A DNA stretch of 58,372 bases from an uncultured Campylobacter sp. (GCF_937996225.1 NZ_CALKTC010000012.1:1-58372); one strand, 5' to 3'; counted from the first letter of the stretch, positions 36,478 through 45,566 are shown. A program made the numbers and translations. Notes: generated by a model not told the origin, from the letters alone.

Positions 36478-37526
36478 AAAAATACCTCATCAGCCTCAAA
36501 AGCTTCATCGCGTTTTACTCTTCGCTCGCATTCGGCGTGATAAATTTTATCGTTTGCTTTGCGGTTTGCATGCTTTTTTACATAGGCATCGGCGGCAAGA
36601 TCGGCGGGTTTTGGGACGGAGTGGCGCTTTGCGCGATCATCTGCCTAATCACGATGGCGCTAAATTTTACCCTGCTTTACTTCGGACTTAAAATTTTATT
36701 CCGCCCGATCAAGCGGCTACTAGACGCGATCACCGCGATCGCAAACGGCGATTTTGAGGCGCGCGCCGAGCGCAAGATACACAGGTACCGCACCGATTAT
36801 GTCTATATGCACGAGCTGGACGAGCTTGTGGTAAACGTCAATAAAATGGCGCAGAAGCTGCAAAAGCACGAGCAGCTACAAAAGGAGTTCGTCTCAAACG
36901 TCTCGCACGAGATGAAAACGCCGATCTCCTCGATCGCCGCGTTAAGCGAGATGATAGAGGGCGGCGTGAGCGAGGAGCGCGCGGTGCGATACGCAGCCTC
37001 CATCGGCGCGGAAGCAAACCGCCTAAACAAGCTCTGCAGCGACATGCTAAAGCTAACGAGACTTGATAGCGGCGCGGCGATCCGCCTAGATGAGACAGTA
37101 CGTATCGACGAGCAGCTGCGGCAATGCATCATATCGCTAAGCCAAAGCTACGAAGGGCACGAGTTTGAGCTAGATTTATCGCCGCTTAGCGTGCGATCAA
37201 ACGCGGGGCTGCTAAATCAAATTTGGCGAAATTTAATCGAAAACGCGCTTAAGTACTCGCGTCAGGGCGGTAAAATTTTCATCCGTTGCCGTGCTTGCGA
37301 CGGCTTTGCGCAGGTGAGCATCAAAGACGAAGGTATCGGCATCGCGCGCGAGAAGCTGGATAAAATTTTTGACCGATTTTATCAGTGCGAGGAATCGCAT
37401 AAGGAGCTAGGCAGCGGACTTGGGCTTAGCATCGTACGCACGGCGGCGGGTCTTTTAGGCGGACAGATCGAATACGAAAGCGAACCCGGCATCGGAACCG
37501 AGGCGCGCGTTAAAATTCCGCTTTAA
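36474..37526 (+). CDS. Two-component sensor histidine kinase
   Basis: A 350-residue kinase with a GTG start overlapping the regulator stop. Two spans (about 15-37 and 45-68) are close together with almost no periplasmic loop, so it probably senses within the membrane or from the cytoplasm. A HAMP-like linker (about 70-125) leads to the HisKA box NVSHEMKTPISSIAALSEM, an N-box (IWRNLIENALKYS), and G-boxes (DEGIGIAREKLDKIFDRF; GSGLGLSIVRTAAG). The signal is unknown. Confidence 0.94.
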   Translation: MKKYLISLKSFIAFYSSLAFGVINFIVCFAVCMLFYIGIGGKIGGFWDGVALCAIICLITMALNFTLLYFGLKILFRPIKRLLDAITAIANGDFEARAERKIHRYRTDYVYMHELDELVVNVNKMAQKLQKHEQLQKEFVSNVSHEMKTPISSIAALSEMIEGGVSEERAVRYAASIGAEANRLNKLCSDMLKLTRLDSGAAIRLDETVRIDEQLRQCIISLSQSYEGHEFELDLSPLSVRSNAGLLNQIWRNLIENALKYSRQGGKIFIRCRACDGFAQVSIKDEGIGIAREKLDKIFDRFYQCEESHKELGSGLGLSIVRTAAGLLGGQIEYESEPGIGTEARVKIPL

Positions 37527-37597
37527 ATTTCAGATCAAGACGGCGCGGATAAGCTGCGTCTTGCAATTCATAGCTCGCCGTAAAATTTTGCCCCACA

Positions 37598-37673
37598 GGC
37601 GCAAGTCGCGCCGATGTAAGCTTTAACGATACGGGCCCTGACGGCGCAAGTCGCGCCGATGCAAGCTTTAACG
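37598..37673. repeat. Two copies of a 31-base repeat holding a GGCGC/GCGCC hairpin
   Basis: Copies at 37598-37628 and 37643-37673 differ at one base and start 45 bases apart. Each begins with ggcgcaagtcgcgcc, a perfect 5-bp stem with a 5-base loop, and ends with aagctttaacg. A perfect 16-base tandem copy (tttaccgcgcattacg) lies further on at 37793-37808 and 37811-37826. The whole 37527-38059 stretch has no gene apart from leading into the small peptide gene. Confidence 0.8.
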
Positions 37674-37975
37674 GCGTAAAAAAGCGTGGGCGTGTCGCGC
37701 ACCGCATTTATATAAAATTCTGCTTTAAATTTTATATCGATTTGCCGCGGACGCCTCGCGCGCCGCGACGAGGTCGGAATTCTGCTTTAAAATTTACCGC
37801 GCATTACGACTTTACCGCGCATTACGGCGGGCGGCAGGCTCGCTTAAATTTACCGCGCCTTAACACAAGTAGCTGAATTTTGCCTGAAATCTGCCGCCGC
37901 TCGCTCGCGCTTTGCAACGGACGGAGAAATTTTGTCCTAAATTTCAAAAGACACATTAAGAACACAATCACCTTA

Positions 37976-37981
37976 TATAAT
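37976..37981 (+). promoter_or_regulatory. -10 element upstream of the 27-residue peptide gene
   Basis: A perfect TATAAT is 78 bases before the peptide's ATG, in an otherwise GC-richer stretch. It gives the peptide gene its own candidate promoter. Confidence 0.5.
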
Positions 37982-38059
37982 CCCGCCCATAGATCGATCG
38001 GGCACGCCCCTAGCAGTCCGAGCCGAGCAAATAAACAAAATAAAAACAAAGGAGAAGCG

Positions 38060-38143
38060 ATGAGTAAAGCCGTACTTCACTCGGTGCTAGCGATAGAAGC
38101 CATTTTATGGGGGCTTTTGTCGGCCGTGATTATAGGTGCGTAA
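38060..38143 (+). CDS. 27-residue hydrophobic membrane peptide
   Basis: The ATG at 38060 has an ideal AAAGGAG site 5 bases before it and a TATAAT further up. The product begins MSKAVLHSVLAIEAILWGLL and ends SAVIIGA: a single transmembrane helix with only one Lys at its N-terminus. The size and shape match small membrane proteins that assist larger complexes, or type I toxin peptides. I recognise no family. No antisense RNA gene is evident by eye. It is isolated: 530 bases from the kinase gene and 620 bases from the next gene. Confidence 0.6.
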   Translation: MSKAVLHSVLAIEAILWGLLSAVIIGA

Positions 38144-38766
38144 ATTTTACGCTTTGAGCTAGGCGATCTGCCGAAATAATTTATAAAATTTACGAAATTT
38201 GCGCCCCGCTTCGCATCTGCCGAAAAAGGGGCGCACCTGCGCTAACTATCTAAACTAAAATTTAATCGACTCACTGCGTACACGCAAGTCCCGCTGCTAG
38301 CCGTTTTTGCGCGCAACCTCGCCGCGGATAAAGCAGCTGCGCAACTAAAAATCGAATAAAATTTTAAATGCTATGAGCGGACAGACAAGCTAGTTGATGC
38401 CCTATTTCATCCGCGCCTTTTTGCAATATGTGCTCGCTCACAAAACAGCTTGCGATAGGAAAATGATTTTAAGATGCGCGACCCGCTCCAAGCGCGCAAA
38501 TTTACGCCTTTGCCGCTAAGCGATTTTTAAAAGCTATCAAGCTAAAATTTATCCCGATTTGAGATCAAATTTAAACTCGACCCAGACGGCGAAAATTTCA
38601 CAAAAGACGCCGCAAGCAATGATGAAATTTTAAATAGTGCAAGCAGCGATGAAATTTCAAAAAGCAAAGCGCGCACGGAGAGTTAAATTTACAAAATTTC
38701 GCTGCAAAGGGCTAAATTTATGAAATTTCGCTAGGGTTAAATTTTAAAATTTACCGCGCGGCGCTT
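38144..38766. other. 623-base gene-free stretch, possible gene remnant
   Basis: No complete gene. From about 38510 to 38685 one plus-strand frame stays open for some 56 codons (includes IKFKLDPDGENFTKDAASND and ends KARTES) but has no start codon with a ribosome site. It may be the tail of a lost gene. Confidence 0.45.
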
Positions 38767-39576
38767 TTATCCTTTTATATCCTCGATCACCGCTTCTACG
38801 AAACGGGCCGTATCAATTAGCCTAAAGCCCCATACTTTGGGATCCGCCGTGATTTTATTATAAAAATCTTCCAATTCTTTCGCGGGAGACAATTCGCCCA
38901 ATTTAAACGGGGCAAATTTTACTTTACCGATCTTTTTTAGATGAGGTAGCAGCTCCTTTAAATCCTTATGATTAAACCAGCGGTCCGCTCCAAGGAAGCC
39001 GCCGTTTTTCGAGCTCGCGATCTTGCTTTTTAAAAAATCATCCATTCCGGGCGGCTCTTTTTGCAGCAATCTCGTGCAGGCTAGGTGGTACTCGAGCTTT
39101 CTAGGCGTTTGATCTACCGCCGAGACAAAGCAAACGCCATATCCCTGCTGCATCTGGATAGACAAAACGTCGCCCTCCTCAAAATACGGCGTTTTTTGCT
39201 TCGAAATTTTGGCTCGCTTAAGCGGTCTAGGGTTTTCGCTTTTTAGCTGAAGCGCTAATTTATCAAGCGCTTTTTGGCGGCTCTTTTGAGATTTTTCAAA
39301 GACCTTGTTCCACATCTGGCTTGCGCCGTCTTTTATGATAGCAAGGGCTTTTTTGCGGATTTCGTCATTTAAAAAGCCGATCTTCCAAAGCGAATACGCC
39401 AGAGCCGTCCAATAAATCTCGCTATAAAGCTCATCGGTGCAGAAATTTTCCGCCTGCTCTAAAACGTCCCGCAGTATCGTTTCAACATTTTCGCCGTCCT
39501 TGTAGCGCTCTGTGATAGTCAAATAGATATCGTATCCGTCGTCGCTGTCGATAATTTTCACCCCGTCTATCGCCAT
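38767..39576 (-). CDS. Imm26-like immunity-type protein
   Basis: A 269-residue cytoplasmic protein. The N-terminal half (about 1-100) is helical with YSEIYWTALAYSLWKIGFL, a pattern seen in immunity-type DUF4259 relatives. The second half (from about 130) has YFEEGDVLSIQMQQGYGVCFVS followed by beta-rich sequence, similar to Imm26. The ribosome site is weak. No toxin gene is adjacent. Immunity-type function is inferred from domain resemblance only; an orphan immunity gene is the best reading. Confidence 0.65.
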   Translation of the reverse strand: MAIDGVKIIDSDDGYDIYLTITERYKDGENVETILRDVLEQAENFCTDELYSEIYWTALAYSLWKIGFLNDEIRKKALAIIKDGASQMWNKVFEKSQKSRQKALDKLALQLKSENPRPLKRAKISKQKTPYFEEGDVLSIQMQQGYGVCFVSAVDQTPRKLEYHLACTRLLQKEPPGMDDFLKSKIASSKNGGFLGADRWFNHKDLKELLPHLKKIGKVKFAPFKLGELSPAKELEDFYNKITADPKVWGFRLIDTARFVEAVIEDIKG

Positions 39577-39827
39577 TTTTTCTACTTTATCTTGATCTCT
39601 TTTCTGCCTCTTTAGCTGGGCTAAATTTTATCAAAATTTGAGCGCTTGAAAGACAAATTGCCATTGAAATTTCGCTTTAACGGCGGTGAGCTTTGCTTAT
39701 AAATACAGCGCCGCCCAGTTTATAAAATTTAACTAGCTCAAAATTTGAATAAATTTTTAAAATTTCACTCGCAAGAGCGGCTATCTACCAAATTCAGGCC
39801 TTCAGACATTCTTAAATTTTAAGCTTT

Positions 39828-40130
39828 TCTCTTGGAGGCGGAAGGGGTTCTACTTACGAAGCGTCGCCTTCCTTTGCTTCGTCACCGCCTCGCAACTGCA
39901 AGCAGACCCGTCAAATCCTCACAATCTCGTTAAACATTAGCAGCGATTACGCCGATCTATCGTTTTTGTTAAGGGGGAAGGGGCTTAAATTACGAGGTCG
40001 CTCCCTTCCCCCTTAACAATCCTCCATCCCCGACGACGTTAGAGGTGGCGATGCTTTGTTAACGCAAAGCATCGCTGAGTTAAATTTAATAAATTTGCTT
40101 TAGATTTGAATATAAAATTCTAAAGCGAAG
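39828..40130. repeat. Copy 2 of the palindromic intergenic repeat, with a 17-bp perfect hairpin
   Basis: The stretch carries two repeat cores in tandem (about 39834-39960 and 39966-40045) related to 11906-12132. The second core is a perfect 17-bp inverted repeat, ttgttaagggggaaggg at 39966-39982 pairing with 40003-40019, with a 20-base loop. A second perfect hairpin (gcgatgctttg / caaagcatcgc) is at 40048-40075. It ends in gttaaatttaataaatttg, shared with copy 1. No gene lies in 39577-40275. Confidence 0.75.
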
Positions 40131-40137
40131 CACCCAA

Positions 40138-40263
40138 GATAAGGCGCAGTATTTTTGCGTTTAGACGAGGCAGAAACGACGGAGGCGAGGGAGCGTATGT
40201 AAAAATACGTGACCGAAGCCGACCGAGTTCCCAACGAAGTATAAACCAAAAAGACAAGCCTTA
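40138..40263. mobile_element. MITE-like hairpin element, about 126 bases
   Basis: Imperfect terminal inverted repeats bound it: taaggcgcagtatttttgcg-ttta on the left and ataaaccaaaaagacaagcctta on the right. Inside, ggaggcgagggagcgta and tgaccgaagccgaccgag form a second rough pairing around cgtatgtaaaaatacg, so the whole could fold as one long hairpin. It has no coding frame. It abuts the palindromic repeat. It could be a non-autonomous element or a structured RNA; no transposase is in the window. Confidence 0.55.
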
Positions 40264-40275
40264 AAATCGCAAAAT

Positions 40276-41909
40276 TTAACCCGAAATTTCCTTCTGCCAG
40301 TTCTCACCCCACACGGCATACGCCACGCTCTCTTTCGCGTGCTCCTGTAGCCCCGAGATCGCGCGCAGAAACAAAGCCTTGTTCGCGGGCCCCTTCATTA
40401 GCGCCTTAAAGCTTTTGTAAATTTTATCCTCCTGATAGGAGAGCAACCCCGCAACGATCACTTCTAAACTACGCTCGCTCATGCCGTAGCGATCGATAAA
40501 CGCCTCGATAAATTTTATATGCGCGCTTTGATGTTCGGCATCCACAGCCTCAAAGTAGCGCTGCGCGAGACCAAAGTATTTTTCGCTCTTCAGCGCGAGG
40601 CCGAAAACTGCGTAACTGCCGCTCATCAGGCACTTTTCGCCGTCCGTGTCGGCGTAGAACTCGAATTTGTGTCTTAGCGCCTCGTTCGCGTAAAGCTCAA
40701 GCTCCCCGTCCAGCTCGTGCGCGAGCGCGGCGGCGAAAAAGCGGTGCGTGGGCGTAGGCGCAAGGCCTTTGATCGGCAGATAAACTTTCTGCGCCTTGGA
40801 GGAGCTAAGCTTTACGGCGTAGCTCGCAGCAAAGCCCGTTTGCAGAAGCTTTATGATGAAATTTAGCGCCTTTTTATACGCGCTCGCCGTTTCATTTTTG
40901 ATTTTTACGCGAACCTGCGCAAAAACGTCGTTCGCCGAGCATTCCGTGTCCGCGTCTTTAAATTTTACTAGCTCGCCCTTAAGCTCGCCCGTGCCGTGGT
41001 CCAGATAGCTTTGCGCCTGAGCCGAGCCGAAAATCTTCGCCGCGCACTCCAAATCCTTGCGCGCAAGATTCACATCCCAACTATAGCGCTTAAATTTGAT
41101 ATTCCAAAACGCCGCTCGCACGAAAAACGCAAGCTCGCCCGCGTCCACGTTTTGCCGCGTAAAATCCTTTTTAAGCTCGTAATCTTTACTCCAGCCGTCA
41201 TCACTAATATCGTAAAATTTCGGCAGGAATTTCTCCTCTTTCCAACGCTGTAGATTATTCTCTAGCGCGATGATAAAATCCCCCAAAAGCCACCTGTTTT
41301 TGACGTCTTGCACCGCGGCGATAACCCGCTCAAGCAGCGCCGCAAGCGCCGCTTCGTCGTAATCCATAAGCGAAAGATCGAAAATGCGGTCTATAAACAC
41401 GAAAATCTCACGGCCGTCTTTGATCTTTTTATCGCGGCGGATAATGAGCTCGTCTATATAATCATCTATTTTGCGCTTTAGCTCGGCTTTTCGCGCAGCG
41501 TTTTCAAAATAAAATTTATGCTCGCAGCTGCGCTGCGCCAAGCTCTCGCTCGCGCCTTCAAATTTGACCGCCAAATCCAGCTTATACGCAAAAAAGGCAG
41601 ATTTGCTTCGGCTAAAAACTCTTCCTCCGCGCTCTTTGCGATGAGCGGGACGATGGCCTCAAACTCCTCGCGCTCCAGCTCGTCTATTTCGGGCGCATCG
41701 GCTCTAAAGCTGTCCGCGCCAAAGTCGTGAAGGTAGAGCCTGATGCGTGATCTGCGACACTCCACGCCTAAAAAATCAAAATATCCCTCCTGCACGCAGC
41801 AGCCCGAATACGGCGCCTCGCCCTTGTACTGTGAGTCTAGCTTGCTAGCGATCAGGCGCTTTAGCGAGTCCGAAATTTTGTCCGCTAGCGAAATTTGAGC
41901 TTCGTTCAT
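40276..41909 (-). pseudogene. DUF6138 family protein, frameshifted
   Basis: Two overlapping frames form one protein. The first (start 41909, AAAAGGAT before it) runs through SAEEEFLAEANLPF; the second resumes with AYKLDLAVKFEGASESLAQR and continues 430 residues to YAVWGENWQKEISG. The switch is at an A6 run on the plus strand (41590-41595); one more base restores 544 residues. The pattern fits DUF6138, a large helical family of unknown function; I name the family from memory. It lies among immunity-type genes. Whether the break is real must be checked. Confidence 0.75.
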
Positions 41910-42000
41910 TGACGATCCTTTTAAATTTGAGTTAAATTTTGCGGCAAGGTGCCGCGACTAAATTTAGATCTAAATTTTAGCTTCGATTCGGCAAGCGCGC

Positions 42001-42741
42001 CTAGCTCAAAGCCAAAAATTTCCTAACCGTAATACAAAGTATCGTAACGATAAGTGCGATCATCCAGCGCTTTTGAGCCTTTTTGCCGATCTTGTGTGAG
42101 GTTTTGACGCCCGCATAAACGCCCGCTAGCGAGCCGATGCCTAGCAACGCGCCGATCTTATAGTACACGAGCCCGTGCGCGGCAAGACTAATAAAGCCCG
42201 CGCTTGAGGAAAATATCACGAAAAATAGCCCCGTACTGACGGCCTTTTTGATGTCGTAGTTTAAAAAGCTGATCAAAATAGGCATCACGAATACCGCGCC
42301 GCCGATACCCACGCTGATCGCCACGGCGCCGACGAGCAGCCCCACGATAAAAAGTAAAATTTTTGATTCGTTGGGCTCGCCGGTGGGCTCGGTCGGGGTT
42401 TTGAAGAGTTTGATTAAATTTATGATCTGTACCAAAATGAGCGTGCCGAGTAGAAATTTTGAGGAGAAATAGCTTACGATAAAGCCGCTGCTAAGCGCGC
42501 CGCAAAAGCCTCCAAGCCCCAGCACCAGCGCGGGCGCGACGTCTAGCATTTTGCTTTTAAAATTTACGAACGAGCCGAAAATCGAGCTGAAGATCATCTG
42601 CATGATGCTGATGCCGATGGCGTACTTGATGTCGTAGCCGAAGAGCATCATCACGGGCACCACGATCGTGCCGCCGCCGATGCCGAAAAATCCGCTGATA
42701 AAGCCTACGCAGGCGCCGATTAAAATGTATTCAAAAAACAT
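42001..42741 (-). CDS. TSUP (TauE/SafE) family sulfite/organosulfur exporter
   Basis: A 246-residue inner-membrane protein with eight hydrophobic spans in two repeated halves. The N-terminal half has GFISGFFGIGGGTIVVPVMMLFG and the C-terminal half GVGIGGAVFVMPIL-like sequence (VAISVGIGGAVFVMPIL), the paired signatures of the family. Members export sulfite, sulfoacetate or related anions or import sulfur compounds. It ends with basic residues. AAGGAAT precedes the ATG. No sulfur gene is adjacent, so the substrate is unknown. Confidence 0.92.
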   Translation of the reverse strand: MFFEYILIGACVGFISGFFGIGGGTIVVPVMMLFGYDIKYAIGISIMQMIFSSIFGSFVNFKSKMLDVAPALVLGLGGFCGALSSGFIVSYFSSKFLLGTLILVQIINLIKLFKTPTEPTGEPNESKILLFIVGLLVGAVAISVGIGGAVFVMPILISFLNYDIKKAVSTGLFFVIFSSSAGFISLAAHGLVYYKIGALLGIGSLAGVYAGVKTSHKIGKKAQKRWMIALIVTILCITVRKFLALS

Positions 42742-42859
42742 CCGTATTCCTTATTTCAGCCCATTTGGTCTCTCTGAATTCCGCTTTTTGCGGCTTGTCG
42801 TTAAAATTTACTGCTTGCAAGCGTTTAAATTTAGGCGCGAAATTTAGCAAATTTAAAGC

Positions 42860-43537
42860 TTATAGTCGTTTTGATTCGCACATCCATTCGCGGTAGCGCT
42901 CGCGCGAAATTTTTATATTTTCATATCGCAAGGTGTCCGCGTGAAAGCATTTTAGGCTCAGTTCATTACCCTCAAAGCCCGCAAAATCAGCCTGCTCGTA
43001 GATGTCGTAACCGCCCTGCATGCAGTCTAAAACGTCTACATATCTCTGCTCTTCGCTCATCGGCTCGGCAAAGCTTACCAAATGCACGCCGTTTGGAGCA
43101 CCCCAGTAGCAGCCGCTCGCGGCCAGCGCGTCCCAACCCCGCAGATAGTGCACGCCGTCCCAAATGAAGCTCTCCTTGCCGTCTAGCCAGGCGTCCGGCA
43201 CGAAGCGCATGATCTGCGCTGAGGCTAGATCAAGCACGCTGTAGCCGTATAGATCCTGGCGAAAAACGAGGTAAAATTTGCCGTCTGCGTGGCGGATCAG
43301 ACTAAAAAATTCCGCCCGATCGTCTATACAGCGCCAGCTTATTATCTGCGGTGCGCCAAACAGCGTATATTCGCCGCCGCCAAAGCTTGCCGCGCTGGGC
43401 CCATATGCGTCCTTTACGATCTCATATCCGCCGCTTAAATTTATCGTTTGACGCCGGGTAAAATTTCGCTCCTCGAAAAGAGTTTCCGCCTGTTTGATGC
43501 GCGCTTGGTACTGCGCGGAATTTACGGCATTTGCCAT
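42860..43537 (-). CDS. Hypothetical protein, orphan
   Basis: A 225-residue cytoplasmic protein with AAGGAG before the ATG. It is rich in aromatic residues and looks beta-structured: IISWRCIDDRAEFFSLIRH, GKFYLVFRQDLYGYSVLD, ESFIWDGVHYLRGWD, and a terminal RERYREWMCESKRL. I do not recognise the family. Position among SMI1/KNR4-like, Imm26-like and DUF6138 genes suggests it may belong to the same immunity-type or accessory class, but this is inference only. Confidence 0.75.
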   Translation of the reverse strand: MANAVNSAQYQARIKQAETLFEERNFTRRQTINLSGGYEIVKDAYGPSAASFGGGEYTLFGAPQIISWRCIDDRAEFFSLIRHADGKFYLVFRQDLYGYSVLDLASAQIMRFVPDAWLDGKESFIWDGVHYLRGWDALAASGCYWGAPNGVHLVSFAEPMSEEQRYVDVLDCMQGGYDIYEQADFAGFEGNELSLKCFHADTLRYENIKISRERYREWMCESKRL

Positions 43538-43844
43538 CGTGCGCTCCTTAAAATTTTATGCGGGCGGGTTAAATTTTGCGCTGCCTCAAACGGCTCGCAC
43601 TTCCTGAATTTAATGCGAACCGAATAAATTTAGCCTCGCTAGTCTGCGAAATTTGACCGCTAGGCGGCGGAGCTCAAACATTCGGCGGCATCCTACAACT
43701 ACTAAGTGCAATCCGTGAGCGCTATGTACCCGCGCCTAAATTTTACTTCGCCTTGCGAATTTTTTAAAATTTACCCGCAGTTTCGGCATCCTGCGGATAT
43801 CTTGCAATACCGCACCGTCTTTAATGCTCACTCACGAGAGCCTG

Positions 43845-43989
43845 AAATTTTACGAGCGTTTAAAATTTCGAGGTATTTAAATTCCACGATATTTAAAATT
43901 TCGCGACGTTTTAAAATTCCACGAAAATCCGAAATTCCGCGAGTATTTGAAATTTCGCAACCTTTAAATTCCACTAGCGCCTTAAATTT
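43845..43989. repeat. Array of nine RAATTY words spaced 16-18 bases
   Basis: AAATTT or AAATTC begins at 43845, 43863, 43879, 43896, 43914, 43932, 43950, 43966 and 43984, so the steps are 18, 16, 17, 18, 18, 18, 16 and 18. Linkers are GC-rich and degenerate (cgagg, ccacg, cgcga). The rest of 43538-44141 holds no gene, though many more such words occur. Confidence 0.75.
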
Positions 43990-44141
43990 ATCCAAGTGCA
44001 GGCAGACAAACCGCCCGGACGAGCAGACCGCTTAAATTTGCTCGTCCCGCGCGGTACCGCTAGCTATTACTCAAATTTACTCTCCTCCGCAGCGCCGCTA
44101 GCGTATAAATTTAAAATTTTACTCGCCCGAGGCTGCGAATA

Positions 44142-45566
44142 TTACTCGGATTTATCCCCCTCCTTGGCGCCCGAAATTTTATCCAGCACCTTTTTGCCGA
44201 CCTCGCTTTGATTTAGCGCTTCGAGCATCGCGGCTAGCTGCGTGCCGCCCTTAGCGCTTAAAATTTCGCCGAATTTACTCATCCCCTCGCCCACGCTGCC
44301 TTCGTTTGCGATGATCTTAAGATCCGCCGCGCTTAGCGCCTTGGCCTGCTCCAGGCCGATGTCGCGGTTCGCTTCGATCTGTTTGATCGAAATGAGATAG
44401 GTCTGGTATCCCTGATTTTCGCCGATCTCGCGCGCCAGCTCGATCTGTGCGTTTACGGGCGCGAGCTCTTTTAGCCTAAGCGCCTCGGCCTCGGCAGAGC
44501 CTATCTTTAGCGTACCCTGCGCCTCTTTGTCCTTCATCTCCAAAAGCGCCGCGGCGGCGAGAAACTGCTTCTCTTTATCGCCCTGCGCTACTAAAATTTG
44601 ATTTTCCTTGATCGCTTCGGCGTCGCGGATTTTGGCGTTTTTGCGCGCTTCGGCGTCGATCTCGATCTTGCGCTGCTCCTGCTCGGCCTTTACGATCTCC
44701 ACTTGCTTTTTGATCTCGGCCTGCTTGACGTCGTTTACCCGCACGACCTCCATCGCCTTTTCCTGTGTGATCTTTTGCTGATCCTTGATGAGCTGCTCGG
44801 CCTGCTCCTTTGAGATCGCGACCTCTCGCTCGTTTTCGACGGTTTTAAGACCCACCATCTTATTGGCTTCCTGCTGGCGCACTTCGGTTGCCTGCGCGGC
44901 TTCGATCTCGGCGATCTGGGCAAGCTTGGTGTTGTTTGCGACCTCTACGCGGCTTTCCTTTTCGATCTGGGATTTTTTCTTCTCCATGATGTTTAAAATG
45001 ACCTTGCTACCGCTGCTATCTCGGATATCCATCAGCTCGATGTTTTTAACGGGCTCGATACCCCAGTTTTCAAGCTGCGTCTTTACCGCCTTGGTAAAAT
45101 CATCTCCGAGCTCGGAGCGGATCTGCAAGATGTCCTCAAGCACGCGGCTTGAGAGGATCGAACGGATCGAGCCTTGGATGATATTGGTAAGCTGGTTATT
45201 CAAATCTTGAAAATTATTGACGCGTTGTGCGGCTAAATTTGAATCCATAATCCTAAAAAACGCTGTGATATCGACGACGAAAGGAAGCCTGCCTAGATCA
45301 TACGCCTCGTAATCCTCGATCTTGATACTAAAAACAGAGACGGGCAAAACGATCTTCGTAACGCCCAGCACCGGCACCCAGCTTGGGAATTCATAATAGC
45401 TGTTACCGTTGCCGGTATCTTTGCCGTAGCTCGTCGTCTTGCGCGCGCTTTGGACGATATGCACTTCGTTCGTCTCCACAATACGCCTGAAAAACAGCGG
45501 CACGATGATAAAAAGCACCACTAAAATCCCAGCGGCGGCGCCTATTAAATATAAAATTTCACCCAT
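44142..45566 (-). CDS. Flotillin-like SPFH domain protein
   Basis: A 474-residue membrane-anchored scaffold protein. One N-terminal span (about 5-27, ILYLIGAAAGILVVLFIIVP) is followed by an SPFH/band-7 domain (about 35-190; RLPFVVDITAFFRIMD, RSILSSRVLEDILQIRSELGDD, WGIEPVKNIELMDI). Residues 190-430 form a long coiled coil rich in Glu, Ala, Lys and Gln. This layout fits YqiK/flotillin-type proteins that organise membrane domains. An NfeD-type partner, often beside flotillin genes, is not present. AAAGGAG precedes the ATG. Confidence 0.92.
   Translation of the reverse strand: MGEILYLIGAAAGILVVLFIIVPLFFRRIVETNEVHIVQSARKTTSYGKDTGNGNSYYEFPSWVPVLGVTKIVLPVSVFSIKIEDYEAYDLGRLPFVVDITAFFRIMDSNLAAQRVNNFQDLNNQLTNIIQGSIRSILSSRVLEDILQIRSELGDDFTKAVKTQLENWGIEPVKNIELMDIRDSSGSKVILNIMEKKKSQIEKESRVEVANNTKLAQIAEIEAAQATEVRQQEANKMVGLKTVENEREVAISKEQAEQLIKDQQKITQEKAMEVVRVNDVKQAEIKKQVEIVKAEQEQRKIEIDAEARKNAKIRDAEAIKENQILVAQGDKEKQFLAAAALLEMKDKEAQGTLKIGSAEAEALRLKELAPVNAQIELAREIGENQGYQTYLISIKQIEANRDIGLEQAKALSAADLKIIANEGSVGEGMSKFGEILSAKGGTQLAAMLEALNQSEVGKKVLDKISGAKEGDKSE

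Noticed and set aside
38510..38685. Open plus-strand frame of about 56 codons
   Set aside because: No start codon with a ribosome site and no family; kept only as a possible remnant.
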